This document shows, piece by piece, positions 8,307-18,061 of a DNA stretch of 64,000 bases (positions within the stretch are counted from its first letter, which is position 1; every line of letters begins with the position of its first letter). Under the pieces are notes generated by a model. It was not told the DNA's origin. It did not search any database and was given only the letters and a program-made list of their open reading frames with translations. A program made the position numbers and the translations under genes. Origin of the DNA: Nemorincola caseinilytica (GTDB taxonomy: Bacteria; Bacteroidota; Bacteroidia; Chitinophagales; Chitinophagaceae); NCBI RefSeq assembly GCF_039540515.1, contig NZ_BAABFA010000005.1, positions 248,001 through 312,000 of the forward strand, in the 5' to 3' direction.

Positions 8307-11300
8307 TTATCGCAGCAGGGTCACATTGCCCTTATGATTCTCTTTCTGGCCATCCCTGAATTCGGCGTCTATCACATATATATACACGCCCTCGGGTTGT
8401 GCTACGCCATTGAAGTTGCCATCCCATCCGCGGCCATCCAGCGCATTGCCGCTGAATACCTGCTGGCCCCAGCGGTTGTATATATCTATTTTGAAGGCGG
8501 TAAGGCCTTTGCTCAGCAACTGGCGGGGGAAGAAATAATCGTTCATACCATCACCATTTGGCGAGAATACGTTCGGGATGTCTATATAGCAGTCATCTGA
8601 AACAAGTATAGAGTCTGTGGTCTCGCAGCCATGCAGCGACGCTTTCACAAAGTATACGCCCGGAGCTACTATCTGTATGCTCTGTGTGGTCTCACCGGTG
8701 TTCCACAGCCAGCTTACACCACCTGTAGATGAGAACCTTTTGGCAGAAAGTTGTATGGCGTTGCTGCCCTTGCATATAGATGTATCAGGGCCCAGGTCGA
8801 AGCTAGCATAGGGGAATATGTCCACCTGTGTGTTCAGTGTTGTATCGCGGCAATATTTGTAGTATGCATTCACATTTACCACAAAGCTGCCTGTATTATT
8901 GAACGAGTGGTACACAGGGTTCACATTCTTTATACTGTCGTTCGGCTCGAAGTACCAGGTATATCCGTCCACACCTTCACCCACATTGTTCAGCGTGAAC
9001 GTCATGTATTTGCCTATACATGATACCTTGTCGGTAAGAGAAAGGTCGGGGTAGGGCATCGTCCATATCCGTGCTGATATCTTTCTGCGGTCGCTCACAC
9101 AGCCCTCTGCCGAGGTCTGCGTCACATACCACGATTCCACACCACCCAGCGCTGTAGATGGCGTAGGTGCTGTGCTTATACCCGTACCGCCCTCGGCGCT
9201 GGTATACCACAGCAGGTTGGTACCCGCTACCGAGAATGGTATCGCCAGGTCGTACTGGCAATAGTTCGTATCAGGCCCTATCGGTGCATCAGGTGTCTGG
9301 TTCACTACCACGTTCACCGTTGTTGGCACTGTACAGCCGTTCAGTGTCACATTTACTGTATATACGCCGGTCGATACTGTTTGCACATGCGCTATGTAGG
9401 GGTCTTCGTCTACCGATGAGTAGGTGCCCGGTCCGGTCCATGAATAAGATGTTGCCCCGTTGGACGAAGAACTGTAGAGGAACAGTGTATCGCCGGAACA
9501 TACAGGTGCATTACTGCTGGCCGATGGTATAGGCCTCACACGCACCTCTACATAGGTCGATGAGTAGTTGAAACAGTTGTTCTTCGATACCGTTACCGAG
9601 TACACACCCGTATTGGCCAGTGTGGCAGGGTATATCATGGGGTTCTGCAGGGTAGATATGAAACCTGCCGGTCCTTCCCACGACCACGATACACCTGTTG
9701 TGGCACTGCTGGCGAACAGCTTCAGCGTATCGCCCTCGCACACATAGCTGTTGCTTGTCACCCCGCCCAGGTCAGGCGCAGGTGGGTCTACCAGTGTCAA
9801 TGGCCCTATGACGTTGTAAGGGCATGCCGCAAGTATTATGGTAATGTCCGAGTACACACCTGCTATCAGTGCGTTCAGGGTCACCTGGCCTGTAGGTCCG
9901 GCGGTCACTACCTGTGTTTGCGGTATGCCGTTTATCTTATAGCTTACGGTATAGGTAGTATCGGGAACTATCATACCGCCTATCACTATGGTGCCATCGG
10001 CCCCTCCGCATGTGGTGGGGTTGGTAGATGTGGCTATGCTAATGATGCGGGGTGCGGGGTTCAGCAGCACGGCCACGTTCGTATCCATACAGCCTTTCGC
10101 ATCCATTACTATCACCGTATATGAGCCGGCGGTAAGGCCGGTAGCTGTAGCGGTAGACTGTGGCGGTGCTGTAGACCACGAATAGACATATGGCCCCGTA
10201 CCCGATGTGGGCAAAACCGTGGCCGATCCATTATTATACCCGTTACACGTCGGTGTGTCTACCGTTACCGTGGTGGTCACATTGGGTAATATGGATACAT
10301 TGAAAACATGCGTTCGCGTACAACTGGATGTATTGGTCACCGTCACCGTATAGGCGGTCGTTACCGTCGGGCTCGCCACCGGATTGGCACAGGTAGTACA
10401 GCTTAGTCCCGTAGCAGGCGCCCAAGAATAGGTAAGCGGTATGGCCACATCGGTAGCATTGGGATATAATGTGGTGCTGCGGCCCAGGCATATCGCAGTA
10501 TCGTTAGATGGATGCAGTGCCAGGTGCGCAGGTTTGATGGTGGTATACAGCGTATCGGGGCAGCCAAAGCCGGTATAGGGTGTCAGTATCACCGCTATAG
10601 TAGTAGGGCTCGATGGGAAGGGTGTCACTATCAGCGTATCGTTCGTGCCATATAAAATAGAGAAGGTGGCAGAGTCGTACCATGCATACGAAGCAAACCC
10701 CGGAGGGGCAGTGAGTACGGGAGGTGTAAGGGTATCGCACGCAGTAGTACTTACCTGGAACAGGCCACAGCTAAGGTCTATATATGCATAGCCGTAGTGG
10801 CCGCCCTGCGAGCAGTCGGCCGTGGTGAATTCTATACCTACAGTAGAGCCACCCATACCCGAAAGGTCTATAACACCTGTAGACCATGGCAGGTAGCGTA
10901 TAGATGCTGAACCTGAGCCTACCGTGATGAAGCCGGGCAGTGAGGCATTCACTACATAGCTGTAATCGGCACATGGTATCGGGGCCAGTGTGGCAGAGTC
11001 ATATGCCCTAACTATGAAACGGGGTTGTTGCGCTGCCGGGTGACCGGGATCTTGCAACACTGTAGCATAGCGGTACACAAGGCTATAGTTCGATACCGAT
11101 GATGGTACGTTCACAAAGTAGGTGGCCCTTTCGGCCTGCGCACTGGTACCATTGTTGCCCAGCCTGAAGGCATATGAACCGCCACCGGGTGGCAGTATAG
11201 GGAAACCACCCACGGGGTCGGTAGCGCCGCCGGCACAGCCTACAAGGCCTGTGGCATTCACCAGCGTATGGCGACAGGCTATGGGTGCCACCGGGGCAGC

Positions 11301-11468
11301 GCCTATAGACGGCACACCACTAGGGCAGCAAGAGCCTATATAATAGTTCCAGATACTAAGGTCGCCGAGCTCGAAGTCTATGTTCGTCGGGCAGGTCATT
11401 TGCGCGCCTGACTGATAAGAGAACCCCGCGATAAGAAGAAATAAACTGAGTAATTTTCTGATGTTCAT
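8307..11468 (-). CDS. Secreted gliding-motility-type protein with SprB repeat and type B T9SS C-terminal domain
   Basis: A 1053-residue exported protein. It has a signal peptide (residues 1-22, ending SYQSGAQ), a cysteine-containing N-terminal domain (about 25-235), a SprB-type repeat (about 402-470: CNGYNNGSATVLPTSGTGPY...), then several Ig/PKD-like modules with Ser/Thr-rich strands (about 570-960). The C-terminal roughly 90 residues begin IPNVFSPNGDGMNDYFFP and contain YNRWGQQVF and WDGNFNG, the gliding-motility-associated CHU_C domain used as a type B T9SS signal. It is likely displayed on or released from the cell surface as an adhesin; the ligand is unknown. It is monocistronic. Confidence 0.9.
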   Translation of the reverse strand: MNIRKLLSLFLLIAGFSYQSGAQMTCPTNIDFELGDLSIWNYYIGSCCPSGVPSIGAAPVAPIACRHTLVNATGLVGCAGGATDPVGGFPILPPGGGSYAFRLGNNGTSAQAERATYFVNVPSSVSNYSLVYRYATVLQDPGHPAAQQPRFIVRAYDSATLAPIPCADYSYVVNASLPGFITVGSGSASIRYLPWSTGVIDLSGMGGSTVGIEFTTADCSQGGHYGYAYIDLSCGLFQVSTTACDTLTPPVLTAPPGFASYAWYDSATFSILYGTNDTLIVTPFPSSPTTIAVILTPYTGFGCPDTLYTTIKPAHLALHPSNDTAICLGRSTTLYPNATDVAIPLTYSWAPATGLSCTTCANPVASPTVTTAYTVTVTNTSSCTRTHVFNVSILPNVTTTVTVDTPTCNGYNNGSATVLPTSGTGPYVYSWSTAPPQSTATATGLTAGSYTVIVMDAKGCMDTNVAVLLNPAPRIISIATSTNPTTCGGADGTIVIGGMIVPDTTYTVSYKINGIPQTQVVTAGPTGQVTLNALIAGVYSDITIILAACPYNVIGPLTLVDPPAPDLGGVTSNSYVCEGDTLKLFASSATTGVSWSWEGPAGFISTLQNPMIYPATLANTGVYSVTVSKNNCFNYSSTYVEVRVRPIPSASSNAPVCSGDTLFLYSSSSNGATSYSWTGPGTYSSVDEDPYIAHVQTVSTGVYTVNVTLNGCTVPTTVNVVVNQTPDAPIGPDTNYCQYDLAIPFSVAGTNLLWYTSAEGGTGISTAPTPSTALGGVESWYVTQTSAEGCVSDRRKISARIWTMPYPDLSLTDKVSCIGKYMTFTLNNVGEGVDGYTWYFEPNDSIKNVNPVYHSFNNTGSFVVNVNAYYKYCRDTTLNTQVDIFPYASFDLGPDTSICKGSNAIQLSAKRFSSTGGVSWLWNTGETTQSIQIVAPGVYFVKASLHGCETTDSILVSDDCYIDIPNVFSPNGDGMNDYFFPRQLLSKGLTAFKIDIYNRWGQQVFSGNALDGRGWDGNFNGVAQPEGVYIYVIDAEFRDGQKENHKGNVTLLR

Positions 11469-11815
11469 GGTAGGTCATTGGTGTTTGACTGCAATAATGG
11501 GTCGTACTAAGGTCGTGTTAAAATAGCTCTTTTGGCAATTTAAGAATATGTTTTTTATTTTTCTAGTGTAATTAAATATTTAAAAATAAAAATACAAAAG
11601 CGGTTAAAATAACTATCGAAAGATCAGCCGATAATTAATATCAGCGATAGGGAGGGGACATGCAGCACAAAAAGCAGGGGAACTCGACAAGAAAGACGAG
11701 TGCAACACACATATGGTTTGCATTACGCACAGATATAATTATGCATATTGCGTAAATGTCTCAACTGTCAGCAAAATGCTAACAAGACCAAGGAAAAATT
11801 TGATGGAAAATAAGG
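11469..11815. other. AT-rich intergenic region without a gene
   Basis: These 347 bases separate the 1053-aa adhesin from the metallophosphoesterase, both on the minus strand. They should hold the adhesin promoter. At 11504-11513 is GTACTAAGGT, also found at 44161-44170 upstream of the giant adhesin. The middle (about 11520-11640) is strongly AT-rich. No convincing coding sequence is visible. Confidence 0.5.
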
Positions 11816-13075
11816 CTATGCCAGTTCTATTACCGTTATCTCCGGCAGTACACCCAGCCTGCCCGGGTACCCCAGGAACCCGAAACCCCGGTTCACATAC
11901 AGGCATTGATCGCCGTCGCGGTACAGGCCGGCCCATTCATCGTACACATACTGTACGGGGCTCCATTTCAGCCATTTGCTATCTACCCCGAACTGCATGC
12001 CATGTGTATGCCCGCTCAGCATCAGCGATACATCCTTGTACGAGTTCAGCACCTCTCCGCGCCAGTGCGAGGGGTCGTGCGACAGCAGTATCTTAAAAGG
12101 TATGTTCTTTTCAGGCAGGCCCTCATAGGCCTTGCCCATATTGCCATATTTGGGAAAGTTCGCCTTTGCGCTCCAGTTCTCTATGCCTACCAGCGCTATT
12201 TTTTCGTTGCCGCGCTCCAGCACCACATGTTCGTTCATCAGCAGCCGCCAGCCCACTTCGGCATGTATACCCTTCAGTTTTTCCAGGTTGGCTCTCTTTT
12301 CTTGTGCGGATGCCCATGGTACATAGTCGCCATAGTCGTGGTTGCCCAGGGTAGAGTAGACACCCATAGGCGCTTTCAGGCGAGAGTATATGGCCTTGAA
12401 GCGGTCGTCTATCTCATCTGCCACATTGTTCACCAGGTCTCCGGTGAATAGTATTATGTCCGCCTCCTGGTGCAGTATACGCTCTATACCGTGTTCCACC
12501 GCCCGGTGGTCGTCAAAGCTGCCGGTATGTATATCCGATATCTGCACTATCCGCAGCCCTTTGAAGGCATCGGGCAGCGATGCGAAGCTCAGTTTTATCT
12601 TGCGCACACGGTAGCGGTACCTGTTGGTGATACCCGCCGTAAAACCCACCAGCGACAGCCCGCCCAGTACCAGCGCTGCCTGCCTCATGAACACCGAGCG
12701 GTCTATGGTCATGCTCTGGTCGGCGGGTGATGTGCCGGGGGCCGGGTTGCGAAAAGCCAGCGAGGCTATCATCCAGGTTATCAGCCTGCGTATATCGTCT
12801 ATCAGCATTACCAGCATCACCAGTATCTTGCCTACGGTAAAGCCCAGCACCATGGCTATGTATATGTTGCGCAGCAGGTGCGGCACCTCGGCCCAGTTTA
12901 TGGCCCTGAACAGTACCAATCCGCCCCATGCCATGAGCGTAAAGGCCACATACAGCGCAGTGAGCGATATGCGCCATACCGGCTGCATGGTACGCAGCGC
13001 CCCACGCACTGCTATGAAACTATAATACTCTGCAAGCAGAATGATGCTGAGGATGATGATGAAACGTATACTCAT
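11816..13075 (-). CDS. Membrane-anchored metallophosphoesterase
   Basis: A 419-residue protein: four hydrophobic N-terminal segments (within residues 1-115), a further short hydrophobic segment, then a calcineurin-like phosphoesterase domain. The metal-binding motifs appear in order: DIHTG, GDLVNN, GNHDYGD, LLSHDP and SGHTHGMQFG. Similar Bacteroidota proteins resemble YkuE/YaeI, which act on lipid or envelope substrates; the substrate here is inferred only. The start at 13075 (MSIRFIIIL) places the first helix at the N-terminus; a longer frame from 13096 (MTFASTD...) is possible. Confidence 0.9.
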   Translation of the reverse strand: MSIRFIIILSIILLAEYYSFIAVRGALRTMQPVWRISLTALYVAFTLMAWGGLVLFRAINWAEVPHLLRNIYIAMVLGFTVGKILVMLVMLIDDIRRLITWMIASLAFRNPAPGTSPADQSMTIDRSVFMRQAALVLGGLSLVGFTAGITNRYRYRVRKIKLSFASLPDAFKGLRIVQISDIHTGSFDDHRAVEHGIERILHQEADIILFTGDLVNNVADEIDDRFKAIYSRLKAPMGVYSTLGNHDYGDYVPWASAQEKRANLEKLKGIHAEVGWRLLMNEHVVLERGNEKIALVGIENWSAKANFPKYGNMGKAYEGLPEKNIPFKILLSHDPSHWRGEVLNSYKDVSLMLSGHTHGMQFGVDSKWLKWSPVQYVYDEWAGLYRDGDQCLYVNRGFGFLGYPGRLGVLPEITVIELA

Positions 13076-13137
13076 GTCGGTAGAGGCAAAGGTCAAAGGT
13101 CGGGGGTTTATGCACCCCCTGCGCTATCTGTATGTCA

Positions 13138-13638
13138 TTAAAATTTCAAAAACTCTTCCATTTGTATGCTTATGAGCCGCCCGGTCTCGGACCTCAATAG
13201 CACACCATCGTTGTTTATCTCTTCCTTCACCTTCGACAGCAGCATCTTGTTATACAGCACATTTACACGCAGATAGTTCAGTATGGCCGTCATATGCTCT
13301 ATGCCGCGCAGGTTGCCTGCGCGCCCGTCCGACAGGCCCACAAGCGCTGCCTTCTTGTACCACCAGCATTTCTTCACATCGCTGTTGTCCATCATCATCT
13401 TCAGCACCCCGGGGAAACTGGCGTTATACTCCGGCATCACAAATACGAATTTGGTGGCCGGTATCAGGTACTGCTGTTCCAGTTCCTGCATGGCCGCGCC
13501 ACGCTCCCATACCTGTTTCCCCTCCAGCGATAGCAGTTGCACATCGCTTGTCTGTCCACTTAGTTCTTTAAGGTACACATTCGCTATGCGCATGGTCATA
13601 CTATCCCGGCGATCCGTTCCTGCTATTATTGTTATCAT
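13138..13638 (-). CDS. NADPH-dependent FMN reductase family protein
   Basis: A 166-residue flavodoxin-fold protein. MITIIAGTDRRDSMTMRIA matches the phosphate-binding first loop, and MPEYNASFPGVLKMMMDN is the typical PEYN motif of NAD(P)H-dependent FMN/quinone reductases, followed by KKAALVGLSDGRAGNLRG. It probably reduces flavins or quinones in the cytoplasm. Neighbours give no pathway clue. Confidence 0.88.
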   Translation of the reverse strand: MITIIAGTDRRDSMTMRIANVYLKELSGQTSDVQLLSLEGKQVWERGAAMQELEQQYLIPATKFVFVMPEYNASFPGVLKMMMDNSDVKKCWWYKKAALVGLSDGRAGNLRGIEHMTAILNYLRVNVLYNKMLLSKVKEEINNDGVLLRSETGRLISIQMEEFLKF

Positions 13639-13781
13639 ATGTTCTCCTGCTTATATCATGCCTCTTTTTTCCTAGTGGCAGAGGTCTTTATCTTCAAAGG
13701 TGGCAACATTTTGCCACATTGTACAAAATGATGGTATAGAAGCACTTGATAATAGTGGCCGTGCAAAGTATGTATCGTTCC

Positions 13782-14861
13782 CTACAAATGAATGAAGCCC
13801 ACATTCTCCTCCCCGCCAAAGGCATTGCGTATGCGGTCGGCATGGGTATCGGTCAGTATCACTTGCCCAAAAGCATCGCTGCGTATGATGCGCAGCAGGG
13901 CCTCCATACGGCTCTGATCCAGCTTCTCGAATATGTCGTCCAGTAGCAGTATGGGCTTGTGGCCCAGCGCCCGGGTGAGCCATGCATACTGAGCCAGTTT
14001 CAGCGCGAACAGGAAACTCTTCTTCTGTCCCTGCGACCCGAAACTTTTCAGCAGCATACCGTTCAGCTCCAGTTCCCAGTCGTCCTTGTGTATGCCGCGT
14101 AGTGTACGCTGGTAGCGCAGGTCGTGGTCCAGTCCCTGTTCCAGCCACGTTAGCAGTGGCTTTTGCAGCAGGTCGCTCACATAGGTCACTTGTATGGCCT
14201 CGTTACCGCCGGACAGGCGATGGTAAAAGTCTGACAGCAGCGGCAGAAAGTCTTTCAGGAAGCCGGTACGCCTTCTATATATGAGGTCGGCATCGGCGGC
14301 CAGGCAGGTATTATAATATTCCAGCTCGGTGTACTGGCCTGTTGTGGGCCGCGTGGCCTGGTTCTTCAGCCATGCATTGCGCTGCAGCAGTATGCGCTGG
14401 TAGTGTATCAGCCTTTCCAGGTATTCTTTGTCGGCCTGTCCCAGTATACCGTCCACCCATTTGCGGCGCAGCTCGCTGTGCTCGTTTATCAGCTCTATAT
14501 CATCGGGGGCTATCATCACGGCTGCATAGGTGCCTATATGGTCGGTCAGCTTTTCATACTCTACATTGTTCTTATATATTTCTTTTTTTCCTGCCTTCCA
14601 TTTGCAGCTTATGGTATCCGTCTGCCCATCTTTCCTGAATTCCCCCGTCACCCTGAACCCGTCCGTTCCGTTCTGTGCGCTGTTCTGCTGGTAGGCGCTA
14701 AAGTAGCTTTTGGTATAGCACAGGTAGTATACGGCATCCAGCAGGTTGGTCTTGCCGCTGCCGTTGGGGCCGGTTATACACATTACCGGTCGGGGAAACT
14801 CATACACTGCTGATGTATAATTGCGATATTGCAGCAGCGATATTTTGTCAATAGCTATCAA
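13782..14861 (-). CDS. recF: DNA replication and repair protein RecF
   Basis: An SMC-like ATPase of the RecFOR pathway that loads RecA at gaps. Visible are Walker A GPNGSGKTN, the RecF opening ISLLQYRNY, the signature region LKSFGSQGQKKSFLFALKLA and Walker B PILLLDDIFEKLD. No ATG exists near the N-terminus. The reading frame can start at TTG 14879 or TTG 14861. The latter gives MIAIDKISLLQYRNY, which matches the family's usual start and yields 359 residues, and the former overlaps a possible promoter box. The start remains uncertain. recO is present at 58683-59417. Confidence 0.93.
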   Translation of the reverse strand: MIAIDKISLLQYRNYTSAVYEFPRPVMCITGPNGSGKTNLLDAVYYLCYTKSYFSAYQQNSAQNGTDGFRVTGEFRKDGQTDTISCKWKAGKKEIYKNNVEYEKLTDHIGTYAAVMIAPDDIELINEHSELRRKWVDGILGQADKEYLERLIHYQRILLQRNAWLKNQATRPTTGQYTELEYYNTCLAADADLIYRRRTGFLKDFLPLLSDFYHRLSGGNEAIQVTYVSDLLQKPLLTWLEQGLDHDLRYQRTLRGIHKDDWELELNGMLLKSFGSQGQKKSFLFALKLAQYAWLTRALGHKPILLLDDIFEKLDQSRMEALLRIIRSDAFGQVILTDTHADRIRNAFGGEENVGFIHL

Positions 14862-14913
14862 AGGCGGTTGGGGGAACAAAAATTTTTATAAATTCGCACA
14901 AATTTAAAAAATA

Positions 14914-15906
14914 GTGCAGACTACTTTCGGGAAAGATACATATCTGTATTGGTATGAGATGATGCTTCTGCTGCGCCGCTTCGAAGAGAAGGCCGGACAG
15001 CTTTATGGCATGCAGAAGATCAGGGGTTTTTGCCATCTATATATAGGACAGGAGGCAGTAGCAGCCGGTATGATGACCGCTATACGCCCCGATGACAACC
15101 TGATAACCGCCTACCGCGACCATGGGCTGGCCATAGCCAAGGGCATGACCTCTAACGAGTGCATGGCCGAGCTTTATGGTAAAGCCACCGGCTGCACCAA
15201 GGGCAAGGGTGGCAGTATGCACTTCTTCTCCAAAGAAAAGAGGTTCTTCGGTGGGCATGGTATAGTAGGCGGCCAGATAGGTCTGGGTGCCGGTATCGCC
15301 TTTGCCGATCAGTATAATGGCAACGACAGGGCCACTATCTGCATGTTCGGCGATGGCGCTGCGCGCCAGGGCCTGCTGCACGAGACCTTCAATATGGCCG
15401 TGCTGTGGCAGCTGCCCGTGGTCTTCATTTGCGAGAACAACTACTATGCAATGGGTACATCTGTAGGCCGCACCGCCAAGCAGACCGACATCTACCCGCT
15501 GGCCGATGCCTATGGTATGCCCGGCGACAGCGTAGATGGTATGAGCTGCGAAGAGGTACACAATGCCATAGACCGCGCTGTACGCCGTGCGCGCGAGGGT
15601 GGCGGACCTACCTTCCTGGAGATAAAGACCTACCGTTATCGCGGCCACTCTATGAGCGACCCTGCCAAATACCGTACCAAGGAAGAAGTGGAGGAATACA
15701 AGGAAAAAGACCCCATAAACCAGGTACTGAAGGTAATAACGGAAAACAACTATGCTACCCAGGAGCAGATAGAGCAGATAAATGAAAAGGTGCGTATGGA
15801 AGTGGAAGAATGTGTACGCTTTGCCGAAGAAAGCCCATGGCCCGATGACAGCGAGCTGTACAAGGATATCTATGCCGATACAGATTACCCCTACATAACC
15901 GACTAG
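14914..15906 (+). CDS. pdhA: Pyruvate dehydrogenase E1 component, alpha subunit
   Basis: A 330-residue thiamine-diphosphate enzyme subunit that decarboxylates pyruvate as part of the pyruvate dehydrogenase complex. The TPP motif runs from GDGAARQG to ENNYYAMGTS, and the phosphorylation-loop-like segment YRYRGHSMSDPAKYR is conserved. The start is GTG at 14914; no upstream in-frame ATG exists and MQTTFGKDTYLYWYEMMLL is the natural N-terminus. It is not followed by the beta or E2 subunit gene, so those must lie elsewhere. Divergent from recF with a very short spacer. Confidence 0.94.
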   Translation: MQTTFGKDTYLYWYEMMLLLRRFEEKAGQLYGMQKIRGFCHLYIGQEAVAAGMMTAIRPDDNLITAYRDHGLAIAKGMTSNECMAELYGKATGCTKGKGGSMHFFSKEKRFFGGHGIVGGQIGLGAGIAFADQYNGNDRATICMFGDGAARQGLLHETFNMAVLWQLPVVFICENNYYAMGTSVGRTAKQTDIYPLADAYGMPGDSVDGMSCEEVHNAIDRAVRRAREGGGPTFLEIKTYRYRGHSMSDPAKYRTKEEVEEYKEKDPINQVLKVITENNYATQEQIEQINEKVRMEVEECVRFAEESPWPDDSELYKDIYADTDYPYITD

Positions 15907-15961
15907 TACACAGCCCATTATTCAAATAAAACAAACAACGTAAATACGATAATCATTTATT

Positions 15962-16663
15962 ATGGCAAACTCAGCAAGGAATCTTCCCGGTGTAGAGAAA
16001 GAGACCGAAACAGTATACCCCGAGGTGAACCCGATGGACAACCTGACGGTGGCCTATGAAAAGAACAAAAAAATGATCAGCACCGTTACTACCGTTATAC
16101 TGGTAGTGGTGGTAGGTTACTTCGGGTATATGAAGATGTACAAAGAGCCTAATGAAACGAAGGCCAATGCTGCTATGTACTGGCCCCAGCTCTACTTCCA
16201 GGTAGACTCTCTGAACCAGGCCCTTAACGGCGATGGCAAGAACATAGGTTTCTCCAAGATAGCCCAGAAATATAGCGGCACTCCCGCGGGCAACCTGGCT
16301 CATTACTATGCCGGTATATGCTACCTGAAGATGGGCGATAATGCCAAGGCCATCACATCCTTCCAGGCGTTCGATGGTGGTAGCACTATGCTCGGTCGCC
16401 AGGCGGCCGGTATGCTGGGTCTCGCATACCTGGAAAGCGGCAATAACGAAAAAGCCATAGAGAGCTTCAAGAAAGCTACTTCCGAGAAGGAAGATGGCCT
16501 CATCACACCTATGTACCTCTACCACATGGGTATGGCATACCAGGCCACCAATAAGGCCAACGAAGCAAAAGAAGCCTTCAAGCGTATACGCGATGAATAC
16601 CCCCGCAGCCCACAGGCCCGCGATATGGATAAGGAGCTGGCTCGCCTTGGTGAGGTGAACTAA
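15962..16663 (+). CDS. Tetratricopeptide repeat membrane protein
   Basis: A 233-residue protein with a hydrophilic N-terminal tail (1-40), one transmembrane helix (about 41-58, TVTTVILVVVVGYFGYM), and a soluble part made of TPR units (for example NLAHYYAGICYLKMGDNAKA and MYLYHMGMAYQATNKANEAK). The layout resembles YfgM/TPR_21 proteins that sit in the inner membrane facing the periplasm. It is probably a scaffold; the role is not determined. It may be co-transcribed with pdhA (55-nt gap) and ends at an intrinsic terminator. Confidence 0.85.
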   Translation: MANSARNLPGVEKETETVYPEVNPMDNLTVAYEKNKKMISTVTTVILVVVVGYFGYMKMYKEPNETKANAAMYWPQLYFQVDSLNQALNGDGKNIGFSKIAQKYSGTPAGNLAHYYAGICYLKMGDNAKAITSFQAFDGGSTMLGRQAAGMLGLAYLESGNNEKAIESFKKATSEKEDGLITPMYLYHMGMAYQATNKANEAKEAFKRIRDEYPRSPQARDMDKELARLGEVN

Positions 16664-16691
16664 TGGACCATCGATACAGATAAACCGGAAA

Positions 16692-16717
16692 GGCCCCTCG
16701 CAACAGGGGTCTTTTTT
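16692..16717 (+). terminator. Intrinsic terminator after TPR gene
   Basis: Stem GGCCCCT / AGGGGTC (one wobble) with loop CGCAAC, followed by six Ts. Confidence 0.8.
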
Positions 16718-16806
16718 ATTGGCATAATGCAATGTACCTGACCAATGTCAGCCCCCGAAATGACCATGTTATGACACGATCATTTCCTTGTTGGCTGGCC
16801 CAAAAG

Positions 16807-16814
16807 TATCTTTG
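16807..16814 (+). promoter_or_regulatory. -7 box of the heme operon
   Basis: TATCTTTG is an exact TAnnTTTG match, 26 nt before the hemA GTG start, and lies right after the preceding terminator. It is the likely single promoter for hemA-feoA. Confidence 0.55.
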
Positions 16815-16840
16815 CACCTGTTACCGATCCATATCACACA

Positions 16841-18061
16841 GTGCGAGTAAGGCATACAACAGAAGAGTTCATAGTCACCGGCATCAACTACAAAAAAAGC
16901 GATGCTGCGGTAAGGGGTCAGTTCGCGGTCAATAACGAACAGTATGCGGCATTGCTGGCCACAGCATGCCAGTTCGGTATATCCGATATGTTCGTGCTTT
17001 CTACCTGCAACCGCACCGAGATATACGGCTTTGCCGAACGCCCGGAGCGTTTCGCAGAGCTTATCTGCAGTGTTTGCACAGGCAGTCCCGATACTTTTGC
17101 CGAAATGGCCTATACCAAGGCAGGCAGCGAGGCTGCTACACACCTCTACCGCGTAGCCGCCGGCCTCGATTCCCAGATACTTGGCGACTACGAGATACTA
17201 GGCCAGATAAAGAATGCTGTGAAGCAGGCGCGTGCCGCCGGTTTCATAGGCCAGTACATGGATCGCCTGCTGGGCTCGGTGCTGCAGGCTTCCAAGGCCA
17301 TAAAGACCCATACTGCTCTTAGCGGTGGTACCGTATCGGTATCGTTCGCGGCCATACAGTACATCCGCGAATATGCCGAAAGCCGTGGCGCAGACCCCGC
17401 CGGGCTGAAGATAGCGCTGGTAGGTACAGGAAAAATAGGCCGCGTTACCTGCCGCAACATACTGGACTACCTGCATACCCACAATATCTGCCTCATAAAC
17501 CGTACCGAGGCCACAGCACAGGCGCTTGCTGCAGAGCTGGGCCTGCGCTCGGCGCCCTTATCGGCCCTGGCCGCGGAGGCCGCTTTGGCCGATATAGTAC
17601 TGGTCTCTACCAATGCCACCGAACCTGTGATCACCGCACCGCACCTGGCTGGTAGCGGTCAGAAGCTCATCATAGACATATCTGTTCCCTGCAATGTGGC
17701 CGACGATGCACAGCGGCTGCCCGGCATCACTTTCGTAGATGTGGACCAGCTTTCCCGCATCAAAGACGAGACCTTGCAGAAACGCAGCGCCGAGGTGCCC
17801 AAGGCCCTCGCTATCATAAACGAGCACATGGCAGAGTTCAGCGCATGGTGCCATATGCGCAGGCATGCGCCTGTTATAAAGGAAATGAAAAGCAAGCTCA
17901 TGGGCATACCTTTCATTAGCCCTGTACTGCTGTGCGATCACCAGCATACCGGGCAGGAAGAAAAGGTCCAAAAGGTGCTCAATGACTTTGCTGTCAATAT
18001 ACGCAACGGCAATACGCCCGGTTGCTACTACATTCAAGCCATCAACGATCTTATAGCCTGA
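16841..18061 (+). CDS. hemA: Glutamyl-tRNA reductase
   Basis: A 406-residue first enzyme of the C5 heme pathway, reducing glutamyl-tRNA to glutamate-1-semialdehyde. The catalytic cysteine is Cys56 in LSTCNRTEIYG. The NADPH domain shows LVGTGKIGRVTCRNI, and SFAAIQYIREYAE marks the preceding linker. The start is GTG; no closer ATG fits. The C-terminal dimerisation domain is present. Its stop overlaps the hemC ATG by one base (TGATG-type junction), so translation is probably coupled. It is first gene of the heme operon. Confidence 0.95.
   Translation: MRVRHTTEEFIVTGINYKKSDAAVRGQFAVNNEQYAALLATACQFGISDMFVLSTCNRTEIYGFAERPERFAELICSVCTGSPDTFAEMAYTKAGSEAATHLYRVAAGLDSQILGDYEILGQIKNAVKQARAAGFIGQYMDRLLGSVLQASKAIKTHTALSGGTVSVSFAAIQYIREYAESRGADPAGLKIALVGTGKIGRVTCRNILDYLHTHNICLINRTEATAQALAAELGLRSAPLSALAAEAALADIVLVSTNATEPVITAPHLAGSGQKLIIDISVPCNVADDAQRLPGITFVDVDQLSRIKDETLQKRSAEVPKALAIINEHMAEFSAWCHMRRHAPVIKEMKSKLMGIPFISPVLLCDHQHTGQEEKVQKVLNDFAVNIRNGNTPGCYYIQAINDLIA

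Noticed and set aside
15037..15918. Long minus-strand frame of 293 codons antisense to pdhA
   Set aside because: It mirrors the coding bias of pdhA and has no recognisable motif; pdhA itself is clearly real.
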